From: an uncultured Eubacteriales bacterium
GTDB taxonomy: Bacteria > Bacillota > Clostridia > Oscillospirales > CAG-272
Direction: 5' to 3'
DNA: 52,787 nt
Assembly: GCA_934394585.1 (NCBI GenBank)
Contig: CAKRQU010000012.1
Location: 1-52,787 of the forward strand
In this document: in pieces, positions 43,537-51,743 of the stretch
Numbering within the stretch: the stretch's first letter is position 1
Layout: every line of letters starts with the position of its first letter
Notes under the pieces: generated by a model
Told to the model about the DNA's origin: nothing
What the model saw: the letters and a program-made list of their open reading frames with translations, nothing else
Databases searched by the model: none
Made by a program: the position numbers and the translations under genes

Positions 43537-44043
43537 ATGACAAAAGACGATATCAGAGCGGGATGCACCCTGCATAAGCCTTATCCCGAAATAAAGGTTG
43601 AAAAAAAGGATCCTGTTTTCGCCTCGCTTCTTTCCGTGCCTTATGCGGGGACGGGCGGCGAAATATACAGCACGCTTTCATACCTGTACGGCAGCAATGT
43701 TCTTTTTGAAAAATCGCCAGTCGTTTCGGAAGCGCTCAAATGCGTGGCAAAAACGGAAATGTATCATACCGACATACTGGCAAAACTGATAGTCCTGCTC
43801 GGCGGCGATCCGAAATATACCGTGGCGCAGGGGCGCCGACCTTTCACCACAGCGGGCATGCATTACGGCGAAAGCGAAAATGCGATATTACGCGGTGCGA
43901 TTTCCGGCGAGGAAGGCGCGATATATGTCTACGAAAAGCTGGCGGAATCCACGGACGACGAAAATATAAAGGCGATACTTTCGCGCATAATTGAGGACGA
44001 AAAGCATCATGCCTGCATTTTCCGCGAGCTTCTGCGCGAATAG
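43537..44043 (+). CDS. Ferritin-like di-metal protein
   Basis: The 168-residue protein folds as a four-helix ferritin-like bundle. Metal-binding positions are seen in KTEMYHTDIL (Glu and His), EEGAIYVYEKL (Glu) and EDEKHHACIF (Glu and His). A segment of proline and glycine residues precedes the first helix. It is related to rubrerythrin and to ferritin-like spore or stress proteins but lacks a rubredoxin domain. The gene is single and rightward, 135 bp after the divergent ABC-F start, with GGGAG before the ATG. A role in iron or peroxide handling is likely but not shown. Confidence 0.8.
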   Translation: MTKDDIRAGCTLHKPYPEIKVEKKDPVFASLLSVPYAGTGGEIYSTLSYLYGSNVLFEKSPVVSEALKCVAKTEMYHTDILAKLIVLLGGDPKYTVAQGRRPFTTAGMHYGESENAILRGAISGEEGAIYVYEKLAESTDDENIKAILSRIIEDEKHHACIFRELLRE

Positions 44044-44073
44044 AAAAAATGCGCGGCGACATTGGATAAAAAT

Positions 44074-44110
44074 AAAAACCAGCCCGTTTTTTCGGGCTGG
44101 TTTTTATTTT
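44074..44110. terminator. Bidirectional terminator
   Basis: ACCAGCCCG and CGGGCTGGT with a five-T loop and A and T tracts on both sides; it serves the ferritin-like gene and the converging methyltransferase gene. Confidence 0.88.
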
Positions 44111-45204
44111 GTCACATATAAATTTATATCCCATGCGGGCACGCCCGGTTGCTTTCGCAGATATATTTTGCAGTGCGGGAGCATATCATGCACGAGCTTT
44201 GTCAGGCGGAAAAGATCGTCGCTTCTGTGATATGCGGAAACGAGCAGATAAACCTCGTTTTCGCAAAAAAGTCCCGTCGAGCCGAGCAGGGCTTTTTCCT
44301 CCGCGCCCTCCACATCGTATTTTATAAGCAGCTTTTCGCCGCGGAAATCGCAGTGGCAATCGAGCCTGTCGCCCTGCACCGAGCGCATTTTCGCGCCGGA
44401 TTTTGCCTTATCGTTTACGGTGCATACGGTGGAATTTCTCGCCGAACCGTCCGCAAAAGAAAGCTCCTCGCGCCTGTCCCACGCGGCAATCTCGCATACG
44501 CGGATATCGGCTTTGCAACCCGCCGCATAAGCGGCAAGCTTTGCCGCGGTTTTTGCCGACGGCTCAAAAGCCACGGCTTTTTTAATCCCGCCGTACATAG
44601 AAAGCGCCCTTTTCAGCGTATCTCCGGTATAGGCGCCGAGATCGCAGTAAGCAGAAAAATCATGCGGGAATATATCGGAAAAATCCTTTTCCTCATCGCT
44701 TTCGCATGAAAAAAGATATTGTATTTTGCCGCTTATTTTGTATTTTATCATATTGTCGAAAACAAATCGCGATTTTTCATCCGCGAGCAGAGCGCGCGCG
44801 GAGTCAAATCGTTCTTTATTAGCCTCATAAAAGCGCAAATCGAAGATTTCTTCTCCGGAAACGGGTACATCGGGTGCGTAGAGCTCATATTTTTCATCGA
44901 GGCTTTTTATATATGCGCATACATCGGCAAGTGTCGAGCCGAAAGCGACGAGTATGATGAAATCATCGTATTTTTCTTTTATCTGCGCGAGAGAAAGCAC
45001 TTTTTTGCCGTGAAAAAGCTGTCCCCGCACAAATCCGTCGGAGGCAAAAAAATCGGAAACGGACATTCCTTTGCTTTCGAGAACGGAAATTATTTTATCC
45101 GCTCCGTTTCCCATTCCGTACATCACTATGGGTTTATCGCTTTCGGAAAGCCTGCTCCAAAGCTCTTTTTCCGCGGTCCCGTCATCGAAAAAAACGCGAT
45201 TCAC
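44104..45204 (-). CDS. FkbM family methyltransferase
   Basis: The 366-residue protein has an N-terminal Rossmann-like region (IVMYGMGNGADKII) of the kind found in sugar or polyketide-linked enzymes. The C-terminal FkbM methyltransferase domain has the SAM-binding CDLGAYTGDTL (about residue 190), AFEPSAKTAAKL, and the family hallmark IKYDVEGAEEKALLG (about residues 297-311). FkbM enzymes O-methylate secondary metabolites or surface glycans. No biosynthetic cluster adjoins it, so surface polysaccharide modification is a possibility only. The ATG follows GGAGGTACGG. Confidence 0.85.
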   Translation of the reverse strand: MNRVFFDDGTAEKELWSRLSESDKPIVMYGMGNGADKIISVLESKGMSVSDFFASDGFVRGQLFHGKKVLSLAQIKEKYDDFIILVAFGSTLADVCAYIKSLDEKYELYAPDVPVSGEEIFDLRFYEANKERFDSARALLADEKSRFVFDNMIKYKISGKIQYLFSCESDEEKDFSDIFPHDFSAYCDLGAYTGDTLKRALSMYGGIKKAVAFEPSAKTAAKLAAYAAGCKADIRVCEIAAWDRREELSFADGSARNSTVCTVNDKAKSGAKMRSVQGDRLDCHCDFRGEKLLIKYDVEGAEEKALLGSTGLFCENEVYLLVSAYHRSDDLFRLTKLVHDMLPHCKIYLRKQPGVPAWDINLYVTK

Positions 45205-45346
45205 TTCCGTACCTCCGCCCTCTTTTTTTATAATAATATCACGAAAAACTCCGAAAGTAAATGAAAATTTTATAAAATATACCGTTTACTTTTAAAATCC
45301 GCGGTGGTATAATTAAATCCGGAATAAAATGTCGGGAGGGATATAT

Positions 45347-46711
45347 TTGCATACGGATGCGGAAGCACATTACAGAAAAATGACGGAAACGCCCGTTTCA
45401 AAGCTTGTTTTCACGCTCGGAATACCGACTACCGTTTCCATGCTGATAACAAATATATATAATATGGCGGATACATATTTCGTCGGTACTCTCGGCGAAA
45501 GCGCACAGGCTGCCACATGTATACTTTTTACATTGCAGGCGATAATACAGGCGATAGCCTTTATGCTCGGACACGGCTCGGGCACTTATGTTTCAAAGGC
45601 GCTCGCCGACAGAAATACAAAGGAAGCGACTAAATACGTTTCCACGGCGTTTTTTACTGGCGCCGCGGCAGGCATGCTTATCACCGTGCCGGGACTGATA
45701 TTTTTAAGCCCCTTCATGCGGCTGCTCGGAAGCACGCAAACCATTCTGCCTTATGCGCGTGATTACGGTTTCTGGGTGCTCGTATCATGCCCTTTTCTCG
45801 TATGCTCGCTGATACTCAATAATAATCTCCGCTATGAAGGCAAGGCTTTTTATGCCATGATAGGACTTACCGCCGGCGGCATACTGAATATTTTCGGCGA
45901 TTATATTCTCGTCATGCGCTGCAATCTCGGCGTATGGGGCGCTGGACTTTCCACTGCGGTCTCGCAGATCATCAGTTTTGTAATACTGCTCGTGCTTTAT
46001 CTGCGCGATGCGCAGAGTACGGTATCTCTGCGGGCTTTCAGCTTCAGCGGTACGGTTCATTTAAATATAATAAAAGGCGGATTTCCGTCGCTCGTGCGGC
46101 AGGGACTGAACTCCGTTTCGAGCGGTCTGCTCAATAATTTCATGAAACCTTACGGAGATGCGGCTATAGCAGCCATCGGCGTGGTAAATAAATATTCGTC
46201 TTTTGTAACGTGCGTCGGGCTCGGAGTGGGGCAGGGCTTTCAGCCTGTTTCCTCATTCAATTATCAGGCGAAAAAATATTCCCGCGTCAAAAAAGGTCTG
46301 CTTTTTACCATGGCAATGGGCGCCGTGCTTGAAGGCGTGCTTGCTATAGCGGGCTTTGCTTTTGCAAAACAGATAGTGGCTTTTTTCCAGAATTCGCCCG
46401 ATGTGATAAAAGTCGGCGTGCCTGCGCTTCGTCTGGCTTCCGTGGGTGTGATATTCCAGGCGGTTTTCGTGCCGGTGAATATGCTTTATCAGAGCATAAG
46501 AAAAGCCGGTACGGCATCTTTTCTTGCGATGCTGCGCTCCGGTGCGGTGTTTATTCCCGTTTTGCTTGTCGCTTCAAAAGCAGCGGGACTTGACGGAATA
46601 ATCGCGGCACAACCCATATCCGATGTGATTACGGCACTCATCAGCATATCTTTTATAATTCATTTCATGCGGACAGCCCCGCAGGACGGAGAACAGGAGA
46701 AAATATCATGA
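45347..46711 (+). CDS. MATE family multidrug/Na+ efflux transporter
   Basis: The protein of about 454 residues has twelve membrane segments and the MATE core motifs, with LVFTLGIPTTVSMLITNIYN at the start and ADTYFVGTLG after it. It resembles clostridial NorM/VmrA-type pumps. GGGAGGG stands 7 nt before a TTG at 45347; an in-frame ATG at 45329 lies ahead of that site and lacks one of its own, so the TTG is preferred. The GNAT gene overlaps the end (ATGA), so the two are co-translated. The substrate is unknown. Confidence 0.92.
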   Translation: MHTDAEAHYRKMTETPVSKLVFTLGIPTTVSMLITNIYNMADTYFVGTLGESAQAATCILFTLQAIIQAIAFMLGHGSGTYVSKALADRNTKEATKYVSTAFFTGAAAGMLITVPGLIFLSPFMRLLGSTQTILPYARDYGFWVLVSCPFLVCSLILNNNLRYEGKAFYAMIGLTAGGILNIFGDYILVMRCNLGVWGAGLSTAVSQIISFVILLVLYLRDAQSTVSLRAFSFSGTVHLNIIKGGFPSLVRQGLNSVSSGLLNNFMKPYGDAAIAAIGVVNKYSSFVTCVGLGVGQGFQPVSSFNYQAKKYSRVKKGLLFTMAMGAVLEGVLAIAGFAFAKQIVAFFQNSPDVIKVGVPALRLASVGVIFQAVFVPVNMLYQSIRKAGTASFLAMLRSGAVFIPVLLVASKAAGLDGIIAAQPISDVITALISISFIIHFMRTAPQDGEQEKIS

Positions 46712-47205
46712 TATACATAGATCCGCTCGGAAGCAAAGATATCGGAAAATGCCTTGAAATATACAATTATTATATAAAAAATACCGGATTTTCGCTGGAA
46801 GAGGCGGAAGTTCTTCCGGAGGTTTTTCGCGCGAGGGCGGAAAATATCATGAACAGATATCCTTTTCTCGTCGCGCATGATGAAAACGGAAATGTAAAAG
46901 GTTATGCTTATCTCGATGTTTTCAATGTGAGGAGCGCATACCGCCATACGGCGGATTTGTCCATTTATGTAGATAATTCCGAAACACACGGTCATATAGG
47001 GGAAAAACTTCTTTCCGAGATAGAAAAAACAGCGCCGCAATACGGTATAACAAATATAATTTCGATAATAACGGATATAAATGAGGTTTCGGTGAAATTT
47101 CATGAAAAGCACGGTTTTGTCCGTGAGGGAAGACTGCATGATGTGGCAATAAAATTCGGGCAGTCGGTGGGTATTTATTATTACAGAAAAAATTTAAGAA
47201 AATAA
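46708..47205 (+). CDS. GNAT family N-acetyltransferase
   Basis: The 165-residue protein has the pattern of the phosphinothricin/methionine-sulfoximine acetyltransferase group: an N-terminal segment with IYNYYIKNTGFSLEE, then DLSIYVDNSETHGHIGEKLL (acetyl-CoA-binding region) and VKFHEKHGFVREGRLHDVAI. In place of the usual RGKGIG it reads THGHIG, as is common in this subgroup. It is coupled to the MATE gene by a 4-bp overlap, which suggests joint detoxification of a small amine. This is inference. Confidence 0.85.
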   Translation: MIYIDPLGSKDIGKCLEIYNYYIKNTGFSLEEAEVLPEVFRARAENIMNRYPFLVAHDENGNVKGYAYLDVFNVRSAYRHTADLSIYVDNSETHGHIGEKLLSEIEKTAPQYGITNIISIITDINEVSVKFHEKHGFVREGRLHDVAIKFGQSVGIYYYRKNLRK

Positions 47206-47215
47206 ATTTTTACTA

Positions 47216-47244
47216 TTGACAAACGGTAAAAACTGTGATATGCT
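47216..47244 (+). promoter_or_regulatory. Promoter of the tRNA genes
   Basis: TTGACA at 47216-47221 and TATGCT at 47239-47244 with 17 bp between them, 25 bp ahead of tRNA-Leu. Confidence 0.8.
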
Positions 47245-47268
47245 ATATAAGCTATAGGAAATTGAGAT

Positions 47269-47357
47269 GCCGGAATGGCGAAACTGGCAGACGCCCGGGA
47301 CTTAAAATCCCGTGGGACTAACCTCCCGTACCGGTTCGATCCCGGTTTCCGGCACCA
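47269..47357 (+). tRNA. tRNA-Leu (TAA)
   Basis: The 89-nt gene has acceptor arms GCCGGAA and TTCCGGC, the long variable arm of a class II tRNA, an anticodon loop CTTAAAA with TAA at 47303-47305, a GGTTCGATCCC T-arm and an encoded CCA end. It precedes tRNA-fMet by 6 bp. Confidence 0.95.
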
Positions 47358-47363
47358 ATATAT

Positions 47364-47441
<78 letters not shown>

Positions 47442-47450
47442 AACAAAAGG

Positions 47451-47480
47451 AAAACAGCCCGATGGGCTGTTTTTTCTTTT
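47451..47480 (+). terminator. Terminator after tRNA-fMet
   Basis: ACAGCCC and GGGCTGT form the stem with a GAT loop, followed by a run of T. The same hairpin recurs at 47692-47721 and near 48316-48345. Confidence 0.88.
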
Positions 47481-47481
47481 G

Positions 47482-47648
47482 TCGGGTTATGAGAACGACG
47501 GGCGTGGCTCGGTGGGTCAGCGAAGCCGAAAAGCCATAGGCATGGCGTTTCGGCGAGCGGTGTCTTCCAAAGCGCGAGTTTTGAAAGTGCGGCTTGCCGC
47601 GCGCGCAAAACGACACGCGACGAAGACGGGCGCGAAGCGATAACCCGA
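47482..47648 (+). repeat. Palindromic element, copy 1 (167 bp)
   Basis: The ends are 9-bp inverted repeats TCGGGTTAT and ATAACCCGA; the right end coincides with the anticodon-stem sequence of tRNA-fMet. Inside are two hairpins: GCCGAAAAGCCAT paired with ATGGCGTTTCGGC (near 47525-47554), and GTTTTG with CAAAAC enclosing GCGGC/GCCGC (near 47579-47611). Copies 2 and 3 lie at 47723-47889 and 47997-48162. Confidence 0.85.
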
Positions 47649-47682
47649 AGGTCATGTGGTTCAAATCCCATCTCCGCAACCA
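47640..47682 (+). pseudogene. tRNA-fMet 3' half, first extra copy
   Basis: The sequence is identical to 47399-47441: the anticodon 3' strand, variable loop, T-arm with the extra T, acceptor strand and CCA. It has no 5' half, being joined to the palindromic element instead. Confidence 0.9.
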
Positions 47683-47691
47683 AACAAAAGG

Positions 47692-47721
47692 AAAACAGCC
47701 CGATGGGCTGTTTTTTCTTTT
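47692..47721 (+). terminator. Terminator in repeat unit 2
   Basis: An exact copy of the terminator at 47451-47480. Confidence 0.85.
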
Positions 47722-47722
47722 G

Positions 47723-47889
47723 TCGGGTTATGAGAACGACGGGCGTGGCTCGGTGGGTCAGCGAAGCCGAAAAGCCATAGGCATGGCGTTTCGGCGAGCG
47801 GTGTCTTCCAAAGCGCGAGTTTTGAAAGTGCGGCTTGCCGCGCGCGCAAAACGACACGCGACGAAGACGGGCGCGAAGCGATAACCCGA
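47723..47889 (+). repeat. Palindromic element, copy 2 (167 bp)
   Basis: Identical as far as I can read to the element at 47482-47648, including both inner hairpins and the 9-bp ends. Confidence 0.85.
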
Positions 47890-47923
47890 AGGTCATGTGG
47901 TTCAAATCCCATCTCCGCAACCA
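47881..47923 (+). pseudogene. tRNA-fMet 3' half, second extra copy
   Basis: Again identical to the genuine 3' half. Here it is followed by a different terminator, with stem AAGAGGCA/TGCCTCTT-like arms at 47928-47965. Confidence 0.88.
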
Positions 47924-47927
47924 AACA

Positions 47928-47965
47928 AAACAAGAGGCATCCGAAAGGGTGCCTCTTGTTTTGTT
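47928..47965 (+). terminator. Terminator after the second tRNA 3' half
   Basis: ACAAGAGGCA and TGCCTCTTGT pair around TCCGAAAGGG and are followed by TTTGTTT. It differs from the terminators of the other units. Confidence 0.82.
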
Positions 47966-47996
47966 TATCTGTAGATTGAATTTCAGCATTGTGCTT

Positions 47997-48162
47997 TCGG
48001 GTTATAGACCGACGAGCGTGGCTCGTTTCGTCAGCGAAGCCGAAAAGCCATAGGCATGGCGTTTCGGCGAGCGGTGTCTTCCAAAGCGCGAGTTTTGGAA
48101 GCGCGGCTTGCCGCGCACGCAAAGCGACACGCGACGAAGACGGGCGCGAAGCGATAACCCGA
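47997..48162 (+). repeat. Palindromic element, copy 3 (166 bp, diverged)
   Basis: The same ends and the same first hairpin as the other copies are present, with about a dozen substitutions. CGACGAGCGTGGCTCGTTTCGTC replaces the matching stretch of copies 1 and 2 near 48010, and GCGCGGCTTGCCGCGC forms the tip of the second hairpin. Confidence 0.8.
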
Positions 48163-48304
48163 AGGCGGGCTTTGCGAAAAGCAAGCGCAGAGGTTCAAAT
48201 CCATCTCGCCTGCGGGCTCGGTCACCGTACGGCTCTGAAGTAACAAAGGGCACTTCATTCACTACCGTACGGTCGTTCCGCTTTGCTCCGCTACTCCGCA
48301 ACCA
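48154..48304 (+). pseudogene. Broken tRNA-fMet 3' half with an insertion
   Basis: ATAACCCGAAGG begins as in the tRNA, then GCGGGCTTTGCG replaces the variable loop. AGGTTCAAATCC (48191-48202) is a T-arm relic, and ACTCCGCAACCA at 48293-48304 is the acceptor end. The roughly 90 bp between them contain CCGTACGG twice, near 48226 and 48266. The piece is followed by another copy of the standard terminator. Confidence 0.65.
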
Positions 48305-48307
48305 AAC

Positions 48308-48345
48308 AAAAGGAAAACAGCCCGATGGGCTGTTTTTTTCTTTAT
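48308..48345 (+). terminator. Terminator at the end of the array
   Basis: The ACAGCCC/GGGCTGT hairpin with a T run, as at 47451-47480. Confidence 0.85.
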
Positions 48346-48356
48346 TATTTTTCCTC

Positions 48357-48385
48357 TTGAAAATTTGTTATTTCCGTGATATAAT
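48357..48385 (+). promoter_or_regulatory. Promoter of the second MATE gene
   Basis: TTGAAA (48357-48362) and TATAAT (48380-48385) are spaced by 17 bp. Confidence 0.8.
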
Positions 48386-48455
48386 AAAGAACTGCGCGTA
48401 GCGGTATAGAAAAACCGCAAATACGCTGCATTTTCGGTTTTCGGAGGTATCCGTA

Positions 48456-49853
48456 ATGTCAGATAAATCATCCGGTATCGCGGGAGCGCGCGGCGAAATT
48501 CAGATAACGCAGGGCTCTCTCTGGAAAAATATGTTTTTCTTCAGCATCCCGCTCATGCTGTCGCAGCTTTTGCAGGTGCTTTTCAATATGGCGGATGTGG
48601 CTGTGGTAGGCAAGTTTTCGAGCGCGGAAGCGCTCGGCGCGGTCGGCTCGACCACTATTCTCGTATCTCTTTTCACCGGTTTTCTCATAGGAATGGGAAG
48701 TGCGGTGAATGTCCAGGTGGCGCATCATATCGGCGCGCAGGACAAGGAACGCGCATCGGCTTCCGTGCGCACATCGTTTGCGATATGCTTTTCGACGGGC
48801 TGTATCATAATGGTGCTCTGCCTTATTTCCGCGCGTTTTATGCTGGAATTGCTCGGCACAAAGGACGATCTCATCGAGGGGGCTGTGCTTTATTTCCGCA
48901 TTTATGCGCTCGGTATGCCCGCTCTCGGAATATTCAATTTCGGAAACGGCGTGCTCAGTGCAAACGGCGATACGAAACGCCCGCTCGCATATCTTATGAT
49001 CGCGGGCATACTGAATGTCTTATTCAATCTCTTTTTCGTCATTATCTGCGACATGGCGGAGGACGGCGTGGCTCTCGCCAGCATCATCACACAGTATGTT
49101 TCCGCTGTTCTCATTCTCATACATATAGGTCGGCAGGATAACGAATGCAGATTCCGCATACGCGATCTGAAAGACGGGACGGACAAAATCGAGAGCAAAC
49201 GTATCCTCGGGCTTGGCATTCCCGCGGGATTGCAGAATGCTATTTTTGCCGTAGCCAATCTCTTTATACAGGGCGCGGTAAATTCCTTTGATTCCGTAAT
49301 GGTGGAGGGAAATTCCGCCGCGGCAAATTCCGATGCCATTATATACAATGTCATGGCGGCGTTCTATACGGCATGCTCAACCTTCATGGGGCAGAATCTG
49401 GGCGCAGGCAAGCGGGACCGCATGCTGAAAAGCTATTTCATCAGCATAGTTTATTCATTTGTCGCGGGAGCTGTTCTCGGCGGAGCGCTCTTCCTTTTCG
49501 GCAGAGAATTTCTGTCGCTTTTCGCAAATGACGAGGCTGTCATAGAGGCGGGACTTCAGCGCACGCGGATAATGTGCTTTTCTTATGCTGTCAGCGCTTT
49601 TATGGACTCCTCCATTGCTGCCTGCCGCGGCATCGGAAAAAGCTTGGTGCCCACGGTCATCGTTATCATGGGTTCATGCGTATTCCGCGTGGTGTGGATT
49701 TATACGGTTTTTGCTTATTTCCACACGATCCCGTCACTCTATCTGCTGTATATTTTCTCGTGGACCATCACGGCTATAGCGGAAATAATATGCTTTACTG
49801 TCAATTATAAAAAGCTCCCGATAAATCATGATGAGCATGCATATCAATCATAG
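48456..49853 (+). CDS. MATE family efflux transporter
   Basis: The 465-residue protein has twelve membrane segments and the MATE repeats: LMLSQLLQVLFNMADVAVVG in the N-terminal half and AGLQNAIFAVANLFIQGAVN in the second. It is a cation-coupled exporter of drugs or metabolites. GGAGG lies 9-10 nt before the ATG. It is similar in plan to the gene at 45347 but clearly not a recent duplicate. It stands alone between the tRNA array and a hairpin at 49857-49900. Confidence 0.93.
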   Translation: MSDKSSGIAGARGEIQITQGSLWKNMFFFSIPLMLSQLLQVLFNMADVAVVGKFSSAEALGAVGSTTILVSLFTGFLIGMGSAVNVQVAHHIGAQDKERASASVRTSFAICFSTGCIIMVLCLISARFMLELLGTKDDLIEGAVLYFRIYALGMPALGIFNFGNGVLSANGDTKRPLAYLMIAGILNVLFNLFFVIICDMAEDGVALASIITQYVSAVLILIHIGRQDNECRFRIRDLKDGTDKIESKRILGLGIPAGLQNAIFAVANLFIQGAVNSFDSVMVEGNSAAANSDAIIYNVMAAFYTACSTFMGQNLGAGKRDRMLKSYFISIVYSFVAGAVLGGALFLFGREFLSLFANDEAVIEAGLQRTRIMCFSYAVSAFMDSSIAACRGIGKSLVPTVIVIMGSCVFRVVWIYTVFAYFHTIPSLYLLYIFSWTITAIAEIICFTVNYKKLPINHDEHAYQS

Positions 49854-49856
49854 ACA

Positions 49857-49900
49857 TAGTCATAACCACCGGTTTTTCCTGCGGTTATGACTATTGCTTT
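49857..49900 (+). terminator. Terminator after the second MATE gene
   Basis: TAGTCATAACC and GGTTATGACTA pair as an 11-bp stem (with mismatched bases near the loop), followed by a T-rich sequence. Confidence 0.7.
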
Positions 49901-49916
49901 ATCCACTTGTCAATGT

Positions 49917-49945
49917 CGGCGATTTATGATAGAATATATTCGGGC
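49917..49945 (+). promoter_or_regulatory. Promoter of the HD-GNAT pair
   Basis: TTGTCA (49917-49922) and TAGAAT (49940-49945) with a 17-bp spacer. Confidence 0.65.
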
Positions 49946-50017
49946 ATGAAACCGACAGAAAAAGCCGTTTTTTCATCGCGAAAAACGGTATGATATGCGA
50001 AAAAAAGGAGTTTATTT

Positions 50018-50506
50018 ATGAAAATTTCGGATGCAATCGAAAAAATGACGGATTTTTACAGCGGAAACCTGCATGATATTTATCATTTTCTGAAAGTATG
50101 GGCATTTGCAAAAAATATCGGCGAGCAGGAGGGGCTGGATGCACGCACGCAGGAAACGCTGGAGCTGGCGGCGGTAGTGCATGATATTTCCTGCCCGCTC
50201 TGCCGTGAGAAATACGGAAATGCAGACGGGAAAAATCAGGAAAAGGAAAGCGCACCGCTCGTGGAGGCATTTTTTGCGGGAGATGACGGCAAAGCCGATG
50301 TCGCACGTATTTCATGGCTCGTATCACATCATCACACCTATACGGGCGTGGACGGCATGGATTACCGGATATTGCTCGAGGCAGATTTTCTGGTCAATGC
50401 GGGTGAGAGCGGCTATACTAGAGAGGCGACGGAAAGCGCGAAAAAGCAGTTTTTCCGCACCGACGCGGGAATACGCCTGCTGGACAGCATATTTCTCAGG
50501 GGCTGA
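50018..50506 (+). CDS. HD domain protein
   Basis: The 162-residue protein has the HD phosphohydrolase pattern: an N-terminal histidine in LHDIYHFLKVWAFA, the HD pair in AAVVHDISCP, the SHHHTYTG cluster, and a C-terminal aspartate in LLEADFLVN. Such small proteins act on nucleotides or phosphate esters in the cytoplasm and need a metal. The exact substrate is unknown. AAAGGAG precedes the ATG, and the next gene starts 15 bp after the stop, so the two are likely an operon. Confidence 0.88.
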   Translation: MKISDAIEKMTDFYSGNLHDIYHFLKVWAFAKNIGEQEGLDARTQETLELAAVVHDISCPLCREKYGNADGKNQEKESAPLVEAFFAGDDGKADVARISWLVSHHHTYTGVDGMDYRILLEADFLVNAGESGYTREATESAKKQFFRTDAGIRLLDSIFLRG

Positions 50507-50520
50507 AAGGCAAATACAAT

Positions 50521-51045
50521 ATGGAAATAAGACGTTTGGAAAAAGAAATCTATGCGGGTAAAAAATTTACCGTCCGCTACCTGACAAACGGCTGCTACGA
50601 TATTCGCAGCGTTGAAAACGGATTTTGCATGGAATACATACATTTTGAAAAGCCGATGGAAAAAACATTTGACGATGTCTTTTTCGGCGAATGGCTGGAA
50701 GCTCCCGTCGCTTTCGGTGCTTTTGACGGGGATAAGCTGATCGCTTATGTCGAGGGTTCGCCCGAAAGCTGGAATAACCGCTTCAGAATCAGCAATATCT
50801 GCGTATTTGAAAACTCTGCGCGCGGAAAAGGATGCGGCACTGCGCTGATGAAAGAAATCGAAAAAGAAGCCAAAGCCCGCGGGGCGCGCATGATTATTCT
50901 GGAAACGCAGTCGTGCAATGAAAACGCGATAGCGTTTTATAAGAAAAACGGGTTTGAAATAATCGGTTTTGATATGTACGCCTATTCCAATACCGATCCC
51001 GAGCGGCATGAAGTGAGAATAGAAATGGGAAAAAAGCCGGAATAG
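50521..51045 (+). CDS. GNAT acetyltransferase, streptothricin-acetyltransferase-like
   Basis: The 174-residue protein has a GNAT fold. Motif A is visible as ICVFENSARGKGCGTALM (acetyl-CoA binding), and the C-terminal segment ETQSCNENAIAFYKKNGF with YAYSNTD follows the pattern of streptothricin acetyltransferases. Whether it acts on streptothricin or another amine cannot be decided. It is the second gene after the HD protein. The ATG follows GAAAGGC. Confidence 0.83.
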   Translation: MEIRRLEKEIYAGKKFTVRYLTNGCYDIRSVENGFCMEYIHFEKPMEKTFDDVFFGEWLEAPVAFGAFDGDKLIAYVEGSPESWNNRFRISNICVFENSARGKGCGTALMKEIEKEAKARGARMIILETQSCNENAIAFYKKNGFEIIGFDMYAYSNTDPERHEVRIEMGKKPE

Positions 51046-51103
51046 CTCCCCACGGTCGGCGTCGGAAATATCGGAGAGAAATGTCTTTTAAGGAGTGTTT
51101 GCT

Positions 51104-51706
51104 ATGAAAAATATTGTTATATATGTCCATGGCAAAGGCGGGTCGGCTGAGGAAGCCGCGCATTACAAACCGCTTTTTTTGCAGAGTGAAGTGATCGGAT
51201 TTGACTACGTCGCAAAAAATCCGTGGGAGGCAAAAGAGGAATTTCCGCAGTTTTTTGCCGAAAAAAGGAAGAGCGGCGCGCACATAACGCTTATCGCAAA
51301 CAGCATCGGTGCTTTTTTCGCGCTGTTATCGCTTTCCGAAAAATCGGTTGATGATGCGTTACTGATATCTCCCGTAGTCGATATGGAAAAACTGATCTGC
51401 AATATGATGGCGTGGGCGGGCGTAGGTGAAAAAGAGCTTTCGGAAAAATCGGAAATCCCCACTGATTTCGGAGAAACGCTGTCATGGAAATATCTCTGCT
51501 ATGTGCGCGAGCACCCGATCGAATGGCGCGTGCCGACGCGCATTCTGTACGGTGAAGGAGATAATCTGACTTCAATGGAAACGATATCGTCTTTTGCGGA
51601 AAAAACCGGCGCGGAGCTGACCGTCATGCGGGGCGGCGAGCACTGGTTTCATACAGAAGAGCAGCTTCGCTTTCTTGATGAATGGATCAAAAAAGCCAAC
51701 GTATGA
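51104..51706 (+). CDS. Alpha/beta hydrolase
   Basis: The 200-residue protein starts with the oxyanion segment IYVHGKGGSAEEA. The nucleophile is likely Ser in IANSIGAFFALL, the acid Asp in YGEGDNLTS, and the base His in GGEHWFHTEEQL, in the right order for the fold. It resembles small cytoplasmic esterases. AAGGAG stands 8 nt before ATG 51104; the GTG at 51095 overlaps that site and is rejected as the start. A shared terminator follows. Confidence 0.85.
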   Translation: MKNIVIYVHGKGGSAEEAAHYKPLFLQSEVIGFDYVAKNPWEAKEEFPQFFAEKRKSGAHITLIANSIGAFFALLSLSEKSVDDALLISPVVDMEKLICNMMAWAGVGEKELSEKSEIPTDFGETLSWKYLCYVREHPIEWRVPTRILYGEGDNLTSMETISSFAEKTGAELTVMRGGEHWFHTEEQLRFLDEWIKKANV

Positions 51707-51711
51707 AGAAT

Positions 51712-51743
51712 AAAAAATATCCGTGCAATGCACGGATATTTTT
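51712..51743. terminator. Bidirectional terminator
   Basis: AATATCCGTGC and GCACGGATATT form the stem with A and T tracts on both sides, between two converging genes. Confidence 0.88.

Noticed and set aside
48181..48300. Group II intron domain V suspected because of GAGCCGTAC on the reverse strand
   Set aside because: The GAAA tetraloop, bulge and second strand of domain V are absent, and no reverse transcriptase frame is nearby.
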